The position numbers and the translations under genes are program-made. From NCBI GenBank assembly GCA_958295495.1, contig OY282352.1, forward strand, positions 3,288,548 through 3,352,547: DNA of 64,000 nt. The letters are read 5' to 3'. This document shows, piece by piece, positions 26,431 to 36,191 of the stretch. Each line of letters begins with the position of its first letter. Position 1 is the stretch's first letter. The stretch is from an uncultured Latescibacterota bacterium (GTDB lineage Bacteria; Latescibacterota; UBA2968; UBA8231). The notes beneath the pieces are model-generated. The model did not search any database. It was not told the origin of the DNA and worked only from the letters and a program-made list of their open reading frames with translations.

Positions 26431-27297
26431 ATGGGCACCTTTGAACTGCGAGAAAACGCCCTCGGCGTTGAAATCCACGCGGCCAACCGGCTGCTGGCCC
26501 TGTACCGCGCCACCGAGGAGCTGCCCCGCAGCGAATCCCCCAAGCCCTGTTTCGCGCCTTTGTACGCGCTTTCCGGCCAGCTCGTAACCGAGTACCGCCC
26601 GCCCGACCACGCTTGGCACACCGGGCTGTACTTTGGCTGGGTCCACGTCAACGACGCGAACTTGTGGGGCGGGCCTTGGTATCTGCCGGAAACAAAGAAA
26701 TACGAACGCGTCGCCAACAGCCACGGCGTGCAGCGACACGATCGCTTCACGGCCTTAGAAGCGGCCTCTGTGGCCGAGTCGCTTTCTTGGCTCGATGGCC
26801 GCGATCAGCTCATGGCGCTGGAGTCGCGCTCTTTTGGCTTTTACAGCACCGCGGGCGGCTACTGCTTGCGGGTCTCCACGCGCATTGAGCCAGCCGGCGA
26901 TCGGCTGGTGCTGGGGGCCTCGCGGGCGGCTCGTTATTCGGGGTTGGAATTGCGCATGGGGCCTTCCTTTGCCGAGGCCGACCACTATTGCAGCGAGGGA
27001 CGCCGCGGCCACGCAAACATCATGGGGCAGCACGCCCGGTGGGTCGGGGCGCGCGGGAAGAGCGGCGGCTTTGTCGCGCTCATGGATCACCCGGCCAACC
27101 CGCGCCACCCGGTCACTTGGTTTACCCGCGCAAACTTGCTGGGCGCGGGCTTGCTAATGGAAGGCGACTTAGAGCTGACAGCCGGCGAGTGCTTGGAACT
27201 GCACTACGCCTTCTTCGTCTTAGACCAAGACCCCGGTCCCACGCAAGTAGAAGCCCTATACGCGGACTTCGCTGCTTCCCCTGGAGAGTTGCCATGA
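26431..27297 (+). CDS. DUF6807/PmoA-like family protein
   Basis: 288 residues from ATG 26431 (a start at 26401 in the same frame would overlap the epimerase). Features are YRPPDHAWHTGLYFGWVHVN with a conserved HAWHTG, WGGPWY near residue 80, and HANIMGQHARWVGARG followed by ALMDHPANPRHPVTWF. These fit the 'methane oxygenase PmoA' (misnamed) or DUF6807 family of beta-sandwich proteins found in planctomycetes and related bacteria. Probably carbohydrate-related. Start is 2 bases after the previous stop and its stop overlaps the next start (ATGA). Confidence 0.7.
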   Translation: MGTFELRENALGVEIHAANRLLALYRATEELPRSESPKPCFAPLYALSGQLVTEYRPPDHAWHTGLYFGWVHVNDANLWGGPWYLPETKKYERVANSHGVQRHDRFTALEAASVAESLSWLDGRDQLMALESRSFGFYSTAGGYCLRVSTRIEPAGDRLVLGASRAARYSGLELRMGPSFAEADHYCSEGRRGHANIMGQHARWVGARGKSGGFVALMDHPANPRHPVTWFTRANLLGAGLLMEGDLELTAGECLELHYAFFVLDQDPGPTQVEALYADFAASPGELP

Positions 27298-28712
27298 GGC
27301 CGTTGTGCCTCCCGGTGCTGTTTCTGCTCGCCTGTGCTTCCGCTCCCAAAGTCGAATATCCGGCCCTCGACTTGGCCCAGCCAGACCAATGGACGGCTGG
27401 GGCTTCAGAGAATGCAGTCGCCGACTACTGGTGGCGCAATATGGGGGCCGCGCGCCTCGACAGTCTCGTGGCGTTGGCCTTGGCGCACAACTACGATCTC
27501 AAGGTCGCCGGTGCGCGTCTGGCCCAAGCCCAAGCCCAAGCTCAGGTGGCTGGCGCGCCGCTCCGGCCCCAACTCGGCGTCGATGCCAATGGCTCGCGGC
27601 GCAAACAAAATTTCGTCGGCCTGCCCATCCCTGGGCGAGACCCGGACCAGGTCTTGAGTTCCAAGAGCACGTCCTTGGGCGTCAATCTGACTGGGAGTTG
27701 GGAAGCCGATCTGTGGGGTCGCCTGCGCGCTGGTGCCCAAGCCGCGCTCGCCGACGCCGAGGCCGCAGCCGCTGATTTTCGCGCGGCCCGCCTCTCGCTG
27801 GCAGCGCAGACGGCGCGGGCCTATTTCGCCGCGGTCGAAGCGGGGCACCAAGTTGAGCTAGCGCGCGCGACGGTTGCAAACTACCAGCTCTCCACCGAAC
27901 AGATAGAGGATCGCTATCGCCGCGGTTTGCGCTCGTCGCTCGACGTGCGCTTGGGCCGGTCGAGCTTGGCCGCGGCCGCGGCGACCCTTGCCCAACGCCG
28001 CCAGCAAAGGGATGCCACCCTGCGCCAGCTCGAATTGCTCTTGGGCCGCTACCCCAGCGCCCGGATTGAGGTCGGGGGCGAGTTGCCCGCCGTTGGCGGT
28101 CCGGTTCCAGCCGGCCTGCCCGCCCAGCTCGTGGGTCGGCGGCCCGACCTCATAGCCGCTGAGCGTCGCCTCGCCGCGGCCGACCGCCGGCTGGCCCAAG
28201 CCCGGCGCACCCTATTGCCCCGCATCAGCCTCACGGCCTCTACGGGCCGCTCGTCGAGCGCGTTGAGCGACTTGCTCGACGGCGATTTTTCGGTCTGGAA
28301 CCTCGTGGGCAATATCGCGCAGCCCCTGCTGCAAGGTGGGCGTCTGCGCGCTGGCGTTGATCAGGCCGCTTCGGCTGCCGAACAAGCGCTCTTTGCCTAC
28401 GCCCACAGCGCACTTAAGGCCTACGGCGAGGTGGAGGCCGCGCTGAATGCCGAAGGCTTTCTCGCCGACCAAGAACGCGCACTAGCCACGGCCGCCGAAG
28501 AAGCCGTAGCGGCCCGCGCCTTAGCCGAAGATCGCTATGCCAGAGGGCTTGCCGATCTCATCGCCCTGCTAGAGTCTCAGCGCCGGGCCTTTGACGCCGA
28601 GAGTCGCCTGCTCGCCGTCCGTCGCCAGCGTCTCGATACACGCATCAACTTGCACCTAGCCCTTGGCGGCGGCTTTACCCTTGCCTCTCAGTACGCGGAG
28701 ATTCAGCAATGA
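27294..28712 (+). CDS. RND efflux outer-membrane lipoprotein (NodT/OprM-like)
   Basis: 472 residues. Start ATG 27294 overlaps the upstream stop. Lipoprotein signal RPLCLPVLFLLACAS with the lipobox Cys at residue 14. Two repeated OEP domains of TolC type: ALAHNYDLKVAGARLAQAQAQ, SWEADLWGRLR, and in the second half VGRRPDLIAAERRLAAADRRLAQA, a signature of the OprM group. Forms the trimeric outer-membrane channel of the tripartite pump encoded by the next two genes. Confidence 0.93.
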   Translation: MRPLCLPVLFLLACASAPKVEYPALDLAQPDQWTAGASENAVADYWWRNMGAARLDSLVALALAHNYDLKVAGARLAQAQAQAQVAGAPLRPQLGVDANGSRRKQNFVGLPIPGRDPDQVLSSKSTSLGVNLTGSWEADLWGRLRAGAQAALADAEAAAADFRAARLSLAAQTARAYFAAVEAGHQVELARATVANYQLSTEQIEDRYRRGLRSSLDVRLGRSSLAAAAATLAQRRQQRDATLRQLELLLGRYPSARIEVGGELPAVGGPVPAGLPAQLVGRRPDLIAAERRLAAADRRLAQARRTLLPRISLTASTGRSSSALSDLLDGDFSVWNLVGNIAQPLLQGGRLRAGVDQAASAAEQALFAYAHSALKAYGEVEAALNAEGFLADQERALATAAEEAVAARALAEDRYARGLADLIALLESQRRAFDAESRLLAVRRQRLDTRINLHLALGGGFTLASQYAEIQQ

Positions 28713-29986
28713 TGCGCGTCCTCAAAATAGTCTTGCCCATCCTCATCCTCGCCCTCGGCTTTGGGGCCTTCCAATTGCTGGCCTCGATGCGCGAGCCGCC
28801 CCAGCGCGTCGCGCACGCCTATGCCGGGCCGCTCGTCGAAGCCATCGCCGTCCCGCTCCAACAGGTCCAAGTCGTAGTCAAGGGACAGGGCACGGTGCGT
28901 CCCGACGCTCAGATTGACCTCGTGCCACAGGTCTCGGGTATTGTGGTGTGGAAGGACGCCGACTTCAAACCCGGCGGCACCTTTGCCAAGGGCGCGTTGC
29001 TCTTTCGGATTGATCCACGCGACTATGAGCTCGCCGTCCAACAGGCTGCCGCCCAAGTGGCACAGGCGCGCTACTTACTCGACTTAGCCCGGGAGGAAGC
29101 CGCCATCGCCGAGGAGGAGTGGGAAAGGCTCCACGCCGCCGACCAAGCGCCCACCGACTTAGTGCTGCGCAAACCCCAGCTACGCGCCGCCGCGGCCAGC
29201 CTCGAGGGCGCTGAAGCGCGCCTCGCCGAAGCGCGGCTGCGCCTCGACCGCACCAAAGTGTACGCTCCCTTTGCCGGCCGGGTGCGCACCGCCCGCGTCG
29301 ATGTCGGCCAGCACCTCAACGCCGGCCAAGCCATCGCCCAGATATATAGTATTGAAAAGGCCGAGATCGTCGTCCCCGTTCCCGACGAAGATCTCGGGTG
29401 GTTCACCCTGCCGCTGCCCATTGCCGTCACCTCAGCTAGCACACCGAGCGTTGCGGCCTCCGTCCGGGGGCCGCACACCGGGTCCGTTGCCGATCTCAAC
29501 GCCGAGGGCCGCTCCCGCGCCTTTGCCTTTAGCCGCGAGGGGGCCCGTGCCGAGGTCAGCGGGAGCTTTGCCGGTCGCCAGCACCAGTGGGACGGGCGCG
29601 TAGTTCGCACTGAGGGCGAGCTCGACCCGCAAAGCCGCATGGTCCGCTTAGTAGTAGAGGTCGAAGCACCTTACGGCGGCATTGCCGACGGGATCCCGCC
29701 GCTGACGGTGGGAATGTTCGTCGAGGTGGCCATTGCTGGGCGCACCGTCGATGGCGTCCGCGTCCTGCCCCGCGTTGCTTTGCGCCAAGGCGACCGCGTG
29801 TGGACAGTGGGCCGCGACGGCGTCCTCAGCATCCACCAAGTGGAAGTGGTGCGCGCACTCGAGGATGAAGTACTCGCTTATATCGACATGGCTCCCGCAG
29901 AGCGGATCATCGTATCTCAGCTCAGCGGCGTTACCGACGGTATGCAGGTGCGCCTCGCAGATGGGAACGTAGGAGGTCAACCGTGA
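28709..29986 (+). CDS. RND efflux periplasmic adaptor (membrane fusion protein)
   Basis: 425 residues. Begins with an uncleaved-type N-terminal helix (VLKIVLPILILALGFGAFQLLA). The barrel-sandwich/lipoyl halves flank a coiled hairpin (about residues 95-185: QVAQARYLLDLAREEAA ... ASLEGAEARLAEARLRLDRT), with KVYAPFAGRV closing it. Then follow the beta-barrel and membrane-proximal domains. Bridges the inner-membrane permease and the outer-membrane channel. ATGA overlap with the upstream gene and GTGA with the downstream one. Confidence 0.93.
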   Translation: MMRVLKIVLPILILALGFGAFQLLASMREPPQRVAHAYAGPLVEAIAVPLQQVQVVVKGQGTVRPDAQIDLVPQVSGIVVWKDADFKPGGTFAKGALLFRIDPRDYELAVQQAAAQVAQARYLLDLAREEAAIAEEEWERLHAADQAPTDLVLRKPQLRAAAASLEGAEARLAEARLRLDRTKVYAPFAGRVRTARVDVGQHLNAGQAIAQIYSIEKAEIVVPVPDEDLGWFTLPLPIAVTSASTPSVAASVRGPHTGSVADLNAEGRSRAFAFSREGARAEVSGSFAGRQHQWDGRVVRTEGELDPQSRMVRLVVEVEAPYGGIADGIPPLTVGMFVEVAIAGRTVDGVRVLPRVALRQGDRVWTVGRDGVLSIHQVEVVRALEDEVLAYIDMAPAERIIVSQLSGVTDGMQVRLADGNVGGQP

Positions 29987-32900
29987 AAGCACCCGTATCT
30001 TGGATGGCGAAAAACCACGTCGCGGCCAATTTGCTGATGGGTTTCATCATGTTGAGCGGCCTGTTTTCCATGATGCAGACCAAGAAAGAGACCTTCCCCG
30101 AGATGTCGCTCGACCAGGTGCAAATCGAGGTGCCCTATCTGGGCGCGACTCCGGCCGAGGTCGAAGACTCCGTCTGCAAGCGCGTCGAGGAGCGGGTCCG
30201 CGGTCTAGAGGGGGTGCGCCGCGTGCGCTCCACAGCCGCTGAGGGCATGGGCTTAGTCAGCGTCGAGCTAGAGCGCGGTGCGGATATGGACAAACTCCTC
30301 GACAACATCAAAAACGAGATCGACCGCATCGACACCTTCCCGGCCGAAATCGAAGAGCCGGTTATCAAGGAACTGACCCGCCGCAATCAAGCCATTGACG
30401 TGGTGCTCTACGGCGACGTTGATGAGAAGGCCCTCAAAGTCGCCGCCGAACTAGTGCGCGACGACCTGCGCAGCAGCGGCGTCATTTCGCAGGTCGAGCT
30501 CAAGGGGGTGCGCGTCGATGAGATTTCCATCGAGGTCTCGGAAGAGGCCCTGCGCCGCTACGGCCTGACCTTCGCACAGGTCGCCGATGCTGTCCGCCGC
30601 ACGAGCATCGACTTGCCCGCCGGCAGCGTCGAGAGCGAGGACGGCGCGATATTGCTCCGCACGCAGGGGCTGATGCGCACCGGGCGCGAATACGAAGAGG
30701 TCGTCGTCCTCACCCGCCCCGACGGCACGGCCCTCAAGCTCAAAGACGTTGCCACGGTCGTCGATGGCTTTGAGGATACCGATCTCATCTCGCGCTTCAA
30801 CGGCCAGCCGGCGGCCGTGGTTCAGGTCTTTCGCATTGGCGACCAGAACGCGCTCGACATCTCCGCCTATGTCCACCAGTACATCGAGGACAAACGCCCG
30901 ACCCTGCCGGCGGGGATCCACATCGGCTACGCGCGCGACGACGCGCGCATCCTGCGCAGCCGCATAGATTTGCTGATCCGCAACGCCCGCCTCGGGCTGG
31001 TGCTGGTCTTCATCTGTCTGAGCTTCTTCCTCGACCTGCGCTTGGCCTTCTGGGTGATGATGGGCATTCCCATCAGCTTTTTGGGTGCCTTCGTGCTGAT
31101 GGAGCCTTTCGACGCCTCGATCAACATGCTTTCGCTGTTCGCCTTTATCGTGGCCTTGGGCATTGTGGTTGACGACGCGATCATCGTCGGCGAAAACATC
31201 TTTTCCCACCGCGTACAAGGGAAACCCTTGGGTCGCGCCGCCATCGACGGGGCACTCGAAGTGGGTACGCCGGTCGCGTTCTCGATTATGACCTCGATTG
31301 CGGCCTTTATGCCGCTGTTTTTCGTCGAGGGCATGATGGGTAAGTTCATGTCGGTCATCCCCGTGATCGTCATCTCCGTGCTCCTGCTGTCCTTGGTCGA
31401 GAGCCTGTTCATTCTGCCAGCGCACCTGTCTTCTGAAGGGCACGGGCCACTCAGCCGCCTCTTTCGCTGGCTCTTCAAGCGCCCGCTCGCTTGGCACGCC
31501 CGGGTCGTCGTCCTCTTTGACCGCGGCCTCAAGTACGTCATCCGCAACGCCTATCAACCCACGCTGCGCTTGGCACTGGCTCATCCGATCTCCAGTACCG
31601 CCCTAGCCTTAGCGCTGATGCTGTGTACCGCCGGGCTGGTCGCCGGAGGCTATATCAAGTTCGTGTTTATGCCCGATATCGGCTCCGATTGGGTGACGAT
31701 ATCGGTCAACATGCCCCAAGGCACCACGGCGACCCAAACCGCCAAGGTCGTGCAACACATCGAAGAAAAGGCCATCGTCCTGCGCGATCAGATCGATGCC
31801 GAGCGCGCGGGCGGGGATTCAATCTACCGCAATGTTTTTACCTACATCGGCGATCAACCCACGGCCCGGCGTTCCTCCTTTTCGGCGGCCCCGGGTGCCA
31901 GTGGCCAAGGACATCTCGCCGAAGTTACCATCGAGCTACAACCTTCCGAGGAGCGCGATCTCGACAGCGCTGAGATCGAGTCGCGGCTGCGCCAACGGGT
32001 CGGCGAGGTGCCCGGCCCCGAATCCATTGTTTTTTCTTCGTCGCTGTTTTCCGTCGGCAATCCCATTGAGGTCGAGCTAGCCGCGGACAACTTCGACCAG
32101 CTCTTGTTGGCCGTCGAGCGTCTCAAGGGCAAAATCGCCGAGTACTCAGGCACCGGCGATATCCAAGACAGCTTCGAGGAGGGCAAGCTGGAGATGAAAC
32201 TCCAGCTCAAGCCCCAAGCCCGCACCCTCGGCCTCACGCTTGCCGATCTAGCCCGCCAAGTGCGCCAGGGCTTCTACGGCGACCAAGCCCTGCGCTTCCA
32301 GCGCGGCTCGGACGATGTGCGGGTGATGGTGCGCTACCCCAAAGACGAGCGCCGGAACGTAGGCGACGTGCGCTCGATGCGCGTCCGTACGCCTTCAGGT
32401 GCCGAGGTGCCCTTTGCCGAGGTGGCCACCGTCACCATCGGCCACGCCTATGCCTCCATCCAGCGCACCGATGGCCAGCGCGTCGTGCGGGTGAGTGCCT
32501 CAGTAGATGACCAAGTCGCCAATGCCGACGCAATCAATCGCGATCTCGAATCGTTTTTCTTGCCCGCGCTGGTCCAAGACTACCCCGGTCTGCGCTATCG
32601 CTTCGGCGGCGAGCAGCAGGAGCAGCAGGACTCGCTACAGAGCCTGTTCTTCAACTTCATCATCGCTCTTGCCGCCATCTACGTGTTGCTGGCCGTGCCA
32701 TTCAGATCGTACACTCAGCCCCTCGTCGTTATGAGCGCGATTCCCTTCGGCATCATTGGCGCGGTTTGGGGGCATCTGCTCATGGGCTTGGACTTGGCGC
32801 TTTTGAGCCTCTTCGGGCTCGTCGCGCTCTCGGGCGTGGTGGTCAACGATTCGCTGGTGCTTTTGACTTTCTACAATCAGATGCTGCGCGCGGGCTCGTC

Positions 32901-33186
32901 GCACGAGGAAGCTCTAGTCTCAGCCGGGGCTGCACGCTTCCGCCCCATCCTGCTGACCTCCCTGACGACCTTCTTTGGCCTACTGCCGATGATCCTCGAA
33001 AAAAGCCTCCAGGCGCAATTTTTGATCCCAATGGCCGTCAGCTTGGGCTTTGGCATCCTCTTTGCCACCTTCATCATTTTGCTGGGCGTCCCGGTGGGAA
33101 TGTGCCTGCTGGTGGGAGTACAGGGGTTTTGGGGGCGGTTGGTCGAGGAAGAACCCGCCAAGGTCGAGCCGGTTACCGGGTCTTGA
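29983..33186 (+). CDS. RND-family efflux permease (AcrB/MexB superfamily)
   Basis: 1067 residues, GTG start overlapping the adaptor stop. Typical RND layout: first helix, a large periplasmic loop, six helices, second loop, five helices. Proton-relay Asp pair in IVALGIVVDDAIIVGEN (about residue 397) and the GSDWVTISVNMPQGTTATQT opening of the second loop. The second half has FGLVALSGVVVNDSLVLL. Energised by proton flow; the loop similarity fits the HAE1-like families with broad, often hydrophobic, substrates. A regulator for the pump is not visible nearby. Confidence 0.93.
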   Translation: MKAPVSWMAKNHVAANLLMGFIMLSGLFSMMQTKKETFPEMSLDQVQIEVPYLGATPAEVEDSVCKRVEERVRGLEGVRRVRSTAAEGMGLVSVELERGADMDKLLDNIKNEIDRIDTFPAEIEEPVIKELTRRNQAIDVVLYGDVDEKALKVAAELVRDDLRSSGVISQVELKGVRVDEISIEVSEEALRRYGLTFAQVADAVRRTSIDLPAGSVESEDGAILLRTQGLMRTGREYEEVVVLTRPDGTALKLKDVATVVDGFEDTDLISRFNGQPAAVVQVFRIGDQNALDISAYVHQYIEDKRPTLPAGIHIGYARDDARILRSRIDLLIRNARLGLVLVFICLSFFLDLRLAFWVMMGIPISFLGAFVLMEPFDASINMLSLFAFIVALGIVVDDAIIVGENIFSHRVQGKPLGRAAIDGALEVGTPVAFSIMTSIAAFMPLFFVEGMMGKFMSVIPVIVISVLLLSLVESLFILPAHLSSEGHGPLSRLFRWLFKRPLAWHARVVVLFDRGLKYVIRNAYQPTLRLALAHPISSTALALALMLCTAGLVAGGYIKFVFMPDIGSDWVTISVNMPQGTTATQTAKVVQHIEEKAIVLRDQIDAERAGGDSIYRNVFTYIGDQPTARRSSFSAAPGASGQGHLAEVTIELQPSEERDLDSAEIESRLRQRVGEVPGPESIVFSSSLFSVGNPIEVELAADNFDQLLLAVERLKGKIAEYSGTGDIQDSFEEGKLEMKLQLKPQARTLGLTLADLARQVRQGFYGDQALRFQRGSDDVRVMVRYPKDERRNVGDVRSMRVRTPSGAEVPFAEVATVTIGHAYASIQRTDGQRVVRVSASVDDQVANADAINRDLESFFLPALVQDYPGLRYRFGGEQQEQQDSLQSLFFNFIIALAAIYVLLAVPFRSYTQPLVVMSAIPFGIIGAVWGHLLMGLDLALLSLFGLVALSGVVVNDSLVLLTFYNQMLRAGSSHEEALVSAGAARFRPILLTSLTTFFGLLPMILEKSLQAQFLIPMAVSLGFGILFATFIILLGVPVGMCLLVGVQGFWGRLVEEEPAKVEPVTGS

Positions 33187-33192
33187 AGGATT

Positions 33193-34797
33193 GTGGCGCG
33201 ATTGAAGTGGGGGATCTGTTGCCTGCCACTGTGCATGGTGGCCTGCGCGCCTGCGGATGGCCCCCCTTTCATCGACAAGGCTAGCGATTGGGGCCTAGAG
33301 CGTTCCCACGTTGGCGGCGGCGCGGAAAAGCGCTATATCGTCGAAGCCAAAGGCGGCGGGGCCGCACTCCTCGACGCGGATGGCGACGGCGATTTGGACA
33401 TCTATTGGGTCAATGGGGAAGGCGGTGGCAATGCCCTCTACCGCAACGACCGCGCCCGGGGTTTTGTCGATAGAGCGGCCGCGGCCGGTGTAGTGGGCCA
33501 TGGCTGGGGCATGGGTGCGCTGAGCGCGGACTACGATGCCGACGGCGATGCCGACCTGTACATCACCTGCCTACGAGAAAACGTCCTCTATCGCAACGAC
33601 GGATTAGAGCAATTCGCCGATGCCACGGCCCGCGCCGGGCTGGCGCTGCCGGTGTGGAGTACCGGCGCGGCCATGGGCGACGCGGACTTGGACGGCGACT
33701 TGGATTTGTACGTGGCCAATTACGCGGAGTTTGATTCGGCCGCGGTGCGGCCCTTGGGGACGCAGTGGAAGGGCCGGGACGTATTCGTCGGCCCGCTGGG
33801 CTTGCCCGCGCTGCCGGACGCGCTCTATCGCAACGATGGGGCTGGCACCTTTGCCGAGGTGACGGCGCTCAGCGGCCTCGGTCGGCACGACCCGGGCTAT
33901 GGGTTTGCCGTGCTCTTCATCGACAGCGACGACGACGGGGATTTGGATCTGTATGTCGCCAACGACTCAACGCCCAATTTCCTCTATCGCAACGATGGGG
34001 CTGGCACCTTTGCCGAAGTGGGGCTACAGGCCAATGCCGCGCTGGGGGAAACGGGCTTGGCGCAAGCTGGCATGGGCGCGGCTTGGGGCGATTACGACAA
34101 CGACGGCGACGGGGATTTGCTGGTCACCAACTTTGAGGACGACTACAACACGCTCTATCGCAACACCGGTGCTGGCACTTTTGCGGACGTGAGCTTTGCC
34201 GCGGGTCTGGGTCGCATCAGCCTCCCCTACGTGGGGTTTGGCGCGGTCTTTCTCGACTTTGACAACGACGCCGACCAAGACTTGTTCGTGGCCAACGGGC
34301 ACGTGTATCCCCAAATCGAACGCCTGGGCAGTGGCGCGACCTACGCGCAAGCCAATCACTTATTCGCCAATGACGCTGGCCATTTCCGCCTCGTCGAGTT
34401 GGGCGAGGGTCGGGCGGTCAGTCGCGGTGCAGTGGCCGGGGATTTTGACGACGATGGTCGCGTGGACCTGTTCGTCACCAACCTCAACGGTCGGCCTTCC
34501 CTGCTACACAACGAGACGGCCTTTGACCACCACTGGCTCGGCCTGCGCCTTGTGGGCGCGGGAAAAAACCGCGAGGCTGTCGGCGCGAAGGTCGTATTGT
34601 GGAGCGGCGGTCAAAAACAGCGGCGGGATGTGCTCTGCGGCGAGAGTTTCTTGGGCAGCGGCGACCGGCGCGTACATTTTGGCTTGGGCGCGGCGGGCCG
34701 GGCGGATTCGCTGCACATCTATTGGCCGAGTGGAGTGCTGCAACGGCTGGCCGACTTGCCGATTGATACGTATATGAGGGTTGAGGAGGGGGGCTAG
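33193..34797 (+). CDS. CRTAC1/ASPIC-UnbV FG-GAP repeat lipoprotein
   Basis: 534 residues, GTG start with GAAGGA very close upstream. Lipobox in CLPLCMVACAP, then seven-bladed FG-GAP/VCBS-type repeats of the form DxDxDGDLDLYVAN...LYRNDGxGxFAEV. The C-terminal ASPIC/UnbV region reads HHWLGLRLVGAGKNREAVGAKV ... RRDVLCGESFLGSGDRRVHFGLG. The family is thought to bind calcium and act in surface or carbohydrate contacts. Two 35-base stretches (33823-33857 and 33982-34016) are identical at the DNA level, which suggests recent repeat duplication or conversion. Starts 6 bases after the RND permease stop. Confidence 0.88.
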   Translation: MARLKWGICCLPLCMVACAPADGPPFIDKASDWGLERSHVGGGAEKRYIVEAKGGGAALLDADGDGDLDIYWVNGEGGGNALYRNDRARGFVDRAAAAGVVGHGWGMGALSADYDADGDADLYITCLRENVLYRNDGLEQFADATARAGLALPVWSTGAAMGDADLDGDLDLYVANYAEFDSAAVRPLGTQWKGRDVFVGPLGLPALPDALYRNDGAGTFAEVTALSGLGRHDPGYGFAVLFIDSDDDGDLDLYVANDSTPNFLYRNDGAGTFAEVGLQANAALGETGLAQAGMGAAWGDYDNDGDGDLLVTNFEDDYNTLYRNTGAGTFADVSFAAGLGRISLPYVGFGAVFLDFDNDADQDLFVANGHVYPQIERLGSGATYAQANHLFANDAGHFRLVELGEGRAVSRGAVAGDFDDDGRVDLFVTNLNGRPSLLHNETAFDHHWLGLRLVGAGKNREAVGAKVVLWSGGQKQRRDVLCGESFLGSGDRRVHFGLGAAGRADSLHIYWPSGVLQRLADLPIDTYMRVEEGG

Positions 34798-34827
34798 AGT
34801 TGGGTCAAAATTCGCTTGATGCGCGAG

Positions 34828-35286
34828 TTATACAAACATAGAAGGCTGACTTGGTATATCTGGAGTAGAAATCCGCAGAGGAGGTTCTCCCAATTGGCCG
34901 TTCAACCGCAAAAGGTCCTCATCAAAAGTATGCAATACGTCAACGCCTTCGGTCATCAAGGCTGTTGCTACATGGATAGAGTCCTTGGGATTAAGGTGAG
35001 GGTAGCGCCATATAAGATCGCGAGCAAATTCGGCCGTTTGTCGATCTACGTTGACGATACCGATGAACTCTTGTTCAAAAAAGTCCTTGATGGTCTCTTC
35101 CTTGCTCTGAGGCAATGATTGCTGGCCTTTGATCTTAATAACCTCCGTCAATGTCAATGCCGAAGTAATTATTTGCACTTCCCCTTGCTCTGAAGCATCA
35201 ACTAATCCACGACAGGCTTCTACCTTATCCTGTTCTCTGTTGAACCATCCGATAAATACGTCGGCATCGCAATATACTTTCCGCAT
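34828..35286 (-). CDS. PIN-domain ribonuclease-like protein
   Basis: 152 residues with four acidic positions: CDADVFIGWF, LTLTEVIKI, NPKDSIHVATAL, HTFDEDLLRL. It looks catalytically intact. It follows the 252-residue unknown protein with only 6 bases between stop and start, so the two are transcribed together. Unlike a classic vapBC pair, no RHH or AbrB antitoxin is found. The partner may take that role. Convergent with the CRTAC1 gene. Confidence 0.78.
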   Translation of the reverse strand: MRKVYCDADVFIGWFNREQDKVEACRGLVDASEQGEVQIITSALTLTEVIKIKGQQSLPQSKEETIKDFFEQEFIGIVNVDRQTAEFARDLIWRYPHLNPKDSIHVATALMTEGVDVLHTFDEDLLRLNGQLGEPPLRISTPDIPSQPSMFV

Positions 35287-35292
35287 ATAGAT

Positions 35293-36051
35293 TCACTCAG
35301 CGAGAATACCCAATACATCTCTCCAAGATGGCAATTCGTTTTTTGGGCGCAGTACTCTAAATTTTTCAACAGTGATATTGACCGGCGCACCATCGTACCG
35401 ATACAGAATAGGCCCTGAAACCGACACGCGCCGATCCATCTTAGGATCGAAGGACCGCAGCACATCGTCCCACAATTCACTAGGAAAATAGCAGTTGATA
35501 TTGCGGCCCGATATATCGTCATCAATGGAAAAGCGCATCTTGCCTCGCCTGCTGAGTACTTGAATCCGTCCTTCGACCGTACCTTGATCAACGTATTTTC
35601 CTTGCAATAACTGGTCGACAGACGCAATAGATCGAGACGACATTTTAGTCGCCTGTCCATTGTATCGGACCTGTACTGTACTCAACTCCCCCTCGGACTT
35701 GGACAGCACTTCGCCCATCGTCTTGGCCGCCGCCAACGCCTTTTCCGAGAAATGCTCAGGCCAGACATCATTCCCCACTTCGAGGGACCCAAGCCCTGCT
35801 TGAATTGCATCAATGGCCATAGGGATTTTTTCAGGGTGCATATTGATCGCTTCTGGAGCGATCTGTACGCGTACGCTACCTGGTTCAACAGAAAGAATCC
35901 ACTCTACAGCGTGTGGCTTCCCGGCTACGCTATTGGCGACCTCATTGGCTATCTCCAAGAACGCATTAAAGCCTTTACTAAAACGCCGGGCCGTAATTCG
36001 CGGGCCGGCGATCTCAAACGTAAGTGGCTGAAGTGGCGAGAATTTGGCCAT
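35293..36051 (-). CDS. Unknown protein paired with a PIN nuclease
   Basis: 252 residues from ATG 36051 (a TTG start at 36093 in frame is possible; neither has a strong ribosome site). The N-terminus (LTFEIAGPRITARRFSKGFNAFLEIANEVANSV) and the C-terminal segments (VEGRIQVLSRRGKMRFSIDDDISGRNINCYFP, RVSVSGPILYRYDGAPVNITVEKFRVL) suggest two mixed alpha/beta or OB-like domains. I do not recognise the family. The tight spacing to the PIN gene suggests a two-gene toxin-antitoxin-like unit in which this protein is the antidote or targeting partner. Confidence 0.65.
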   Translation of the reverse strand: MAKFSPLQPLTFEIAGPRITARRFSKGFNAFLEIANEVANSVAGKPHAVEWILSVEPGSVRVQIAPEAINMHPEKIPMAIDAIQAGLGSLEVGNDVWPEHFSEKALAAAKTMGEVLSKSEGELSTVQVRYNGQATKMSSRSIASVDQLLQGKYVDQGTVEGRIQVLSRRGKMRFSIDDDISGRNINCYFPSELWDDVLRSFDPKMDRRVSVSGPILYRYDGAPVNITVEKFRVLRPKNELPSWRDVLGILAE

Positions 36052-36191
36052 GGCTATAGGGTCCAAGTTCCGTTTCACAAAGGGGGTTGGCAAAGTAATA
36101 TCCCTGTATTACAGAATCAAGCTAAATTTTGGATCGCCTTGGATCGTCGCGCATTCGCTGTTTATGTCTTGCTTTGGCTCAGACCGGGGTG

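Noticed and set aside
30451..31584. A 377-codon minus-strand frame opposite the RND permease.
   Set aside because: High-GC third positions produce long antisense frames; it lacks a start site and any family sense.
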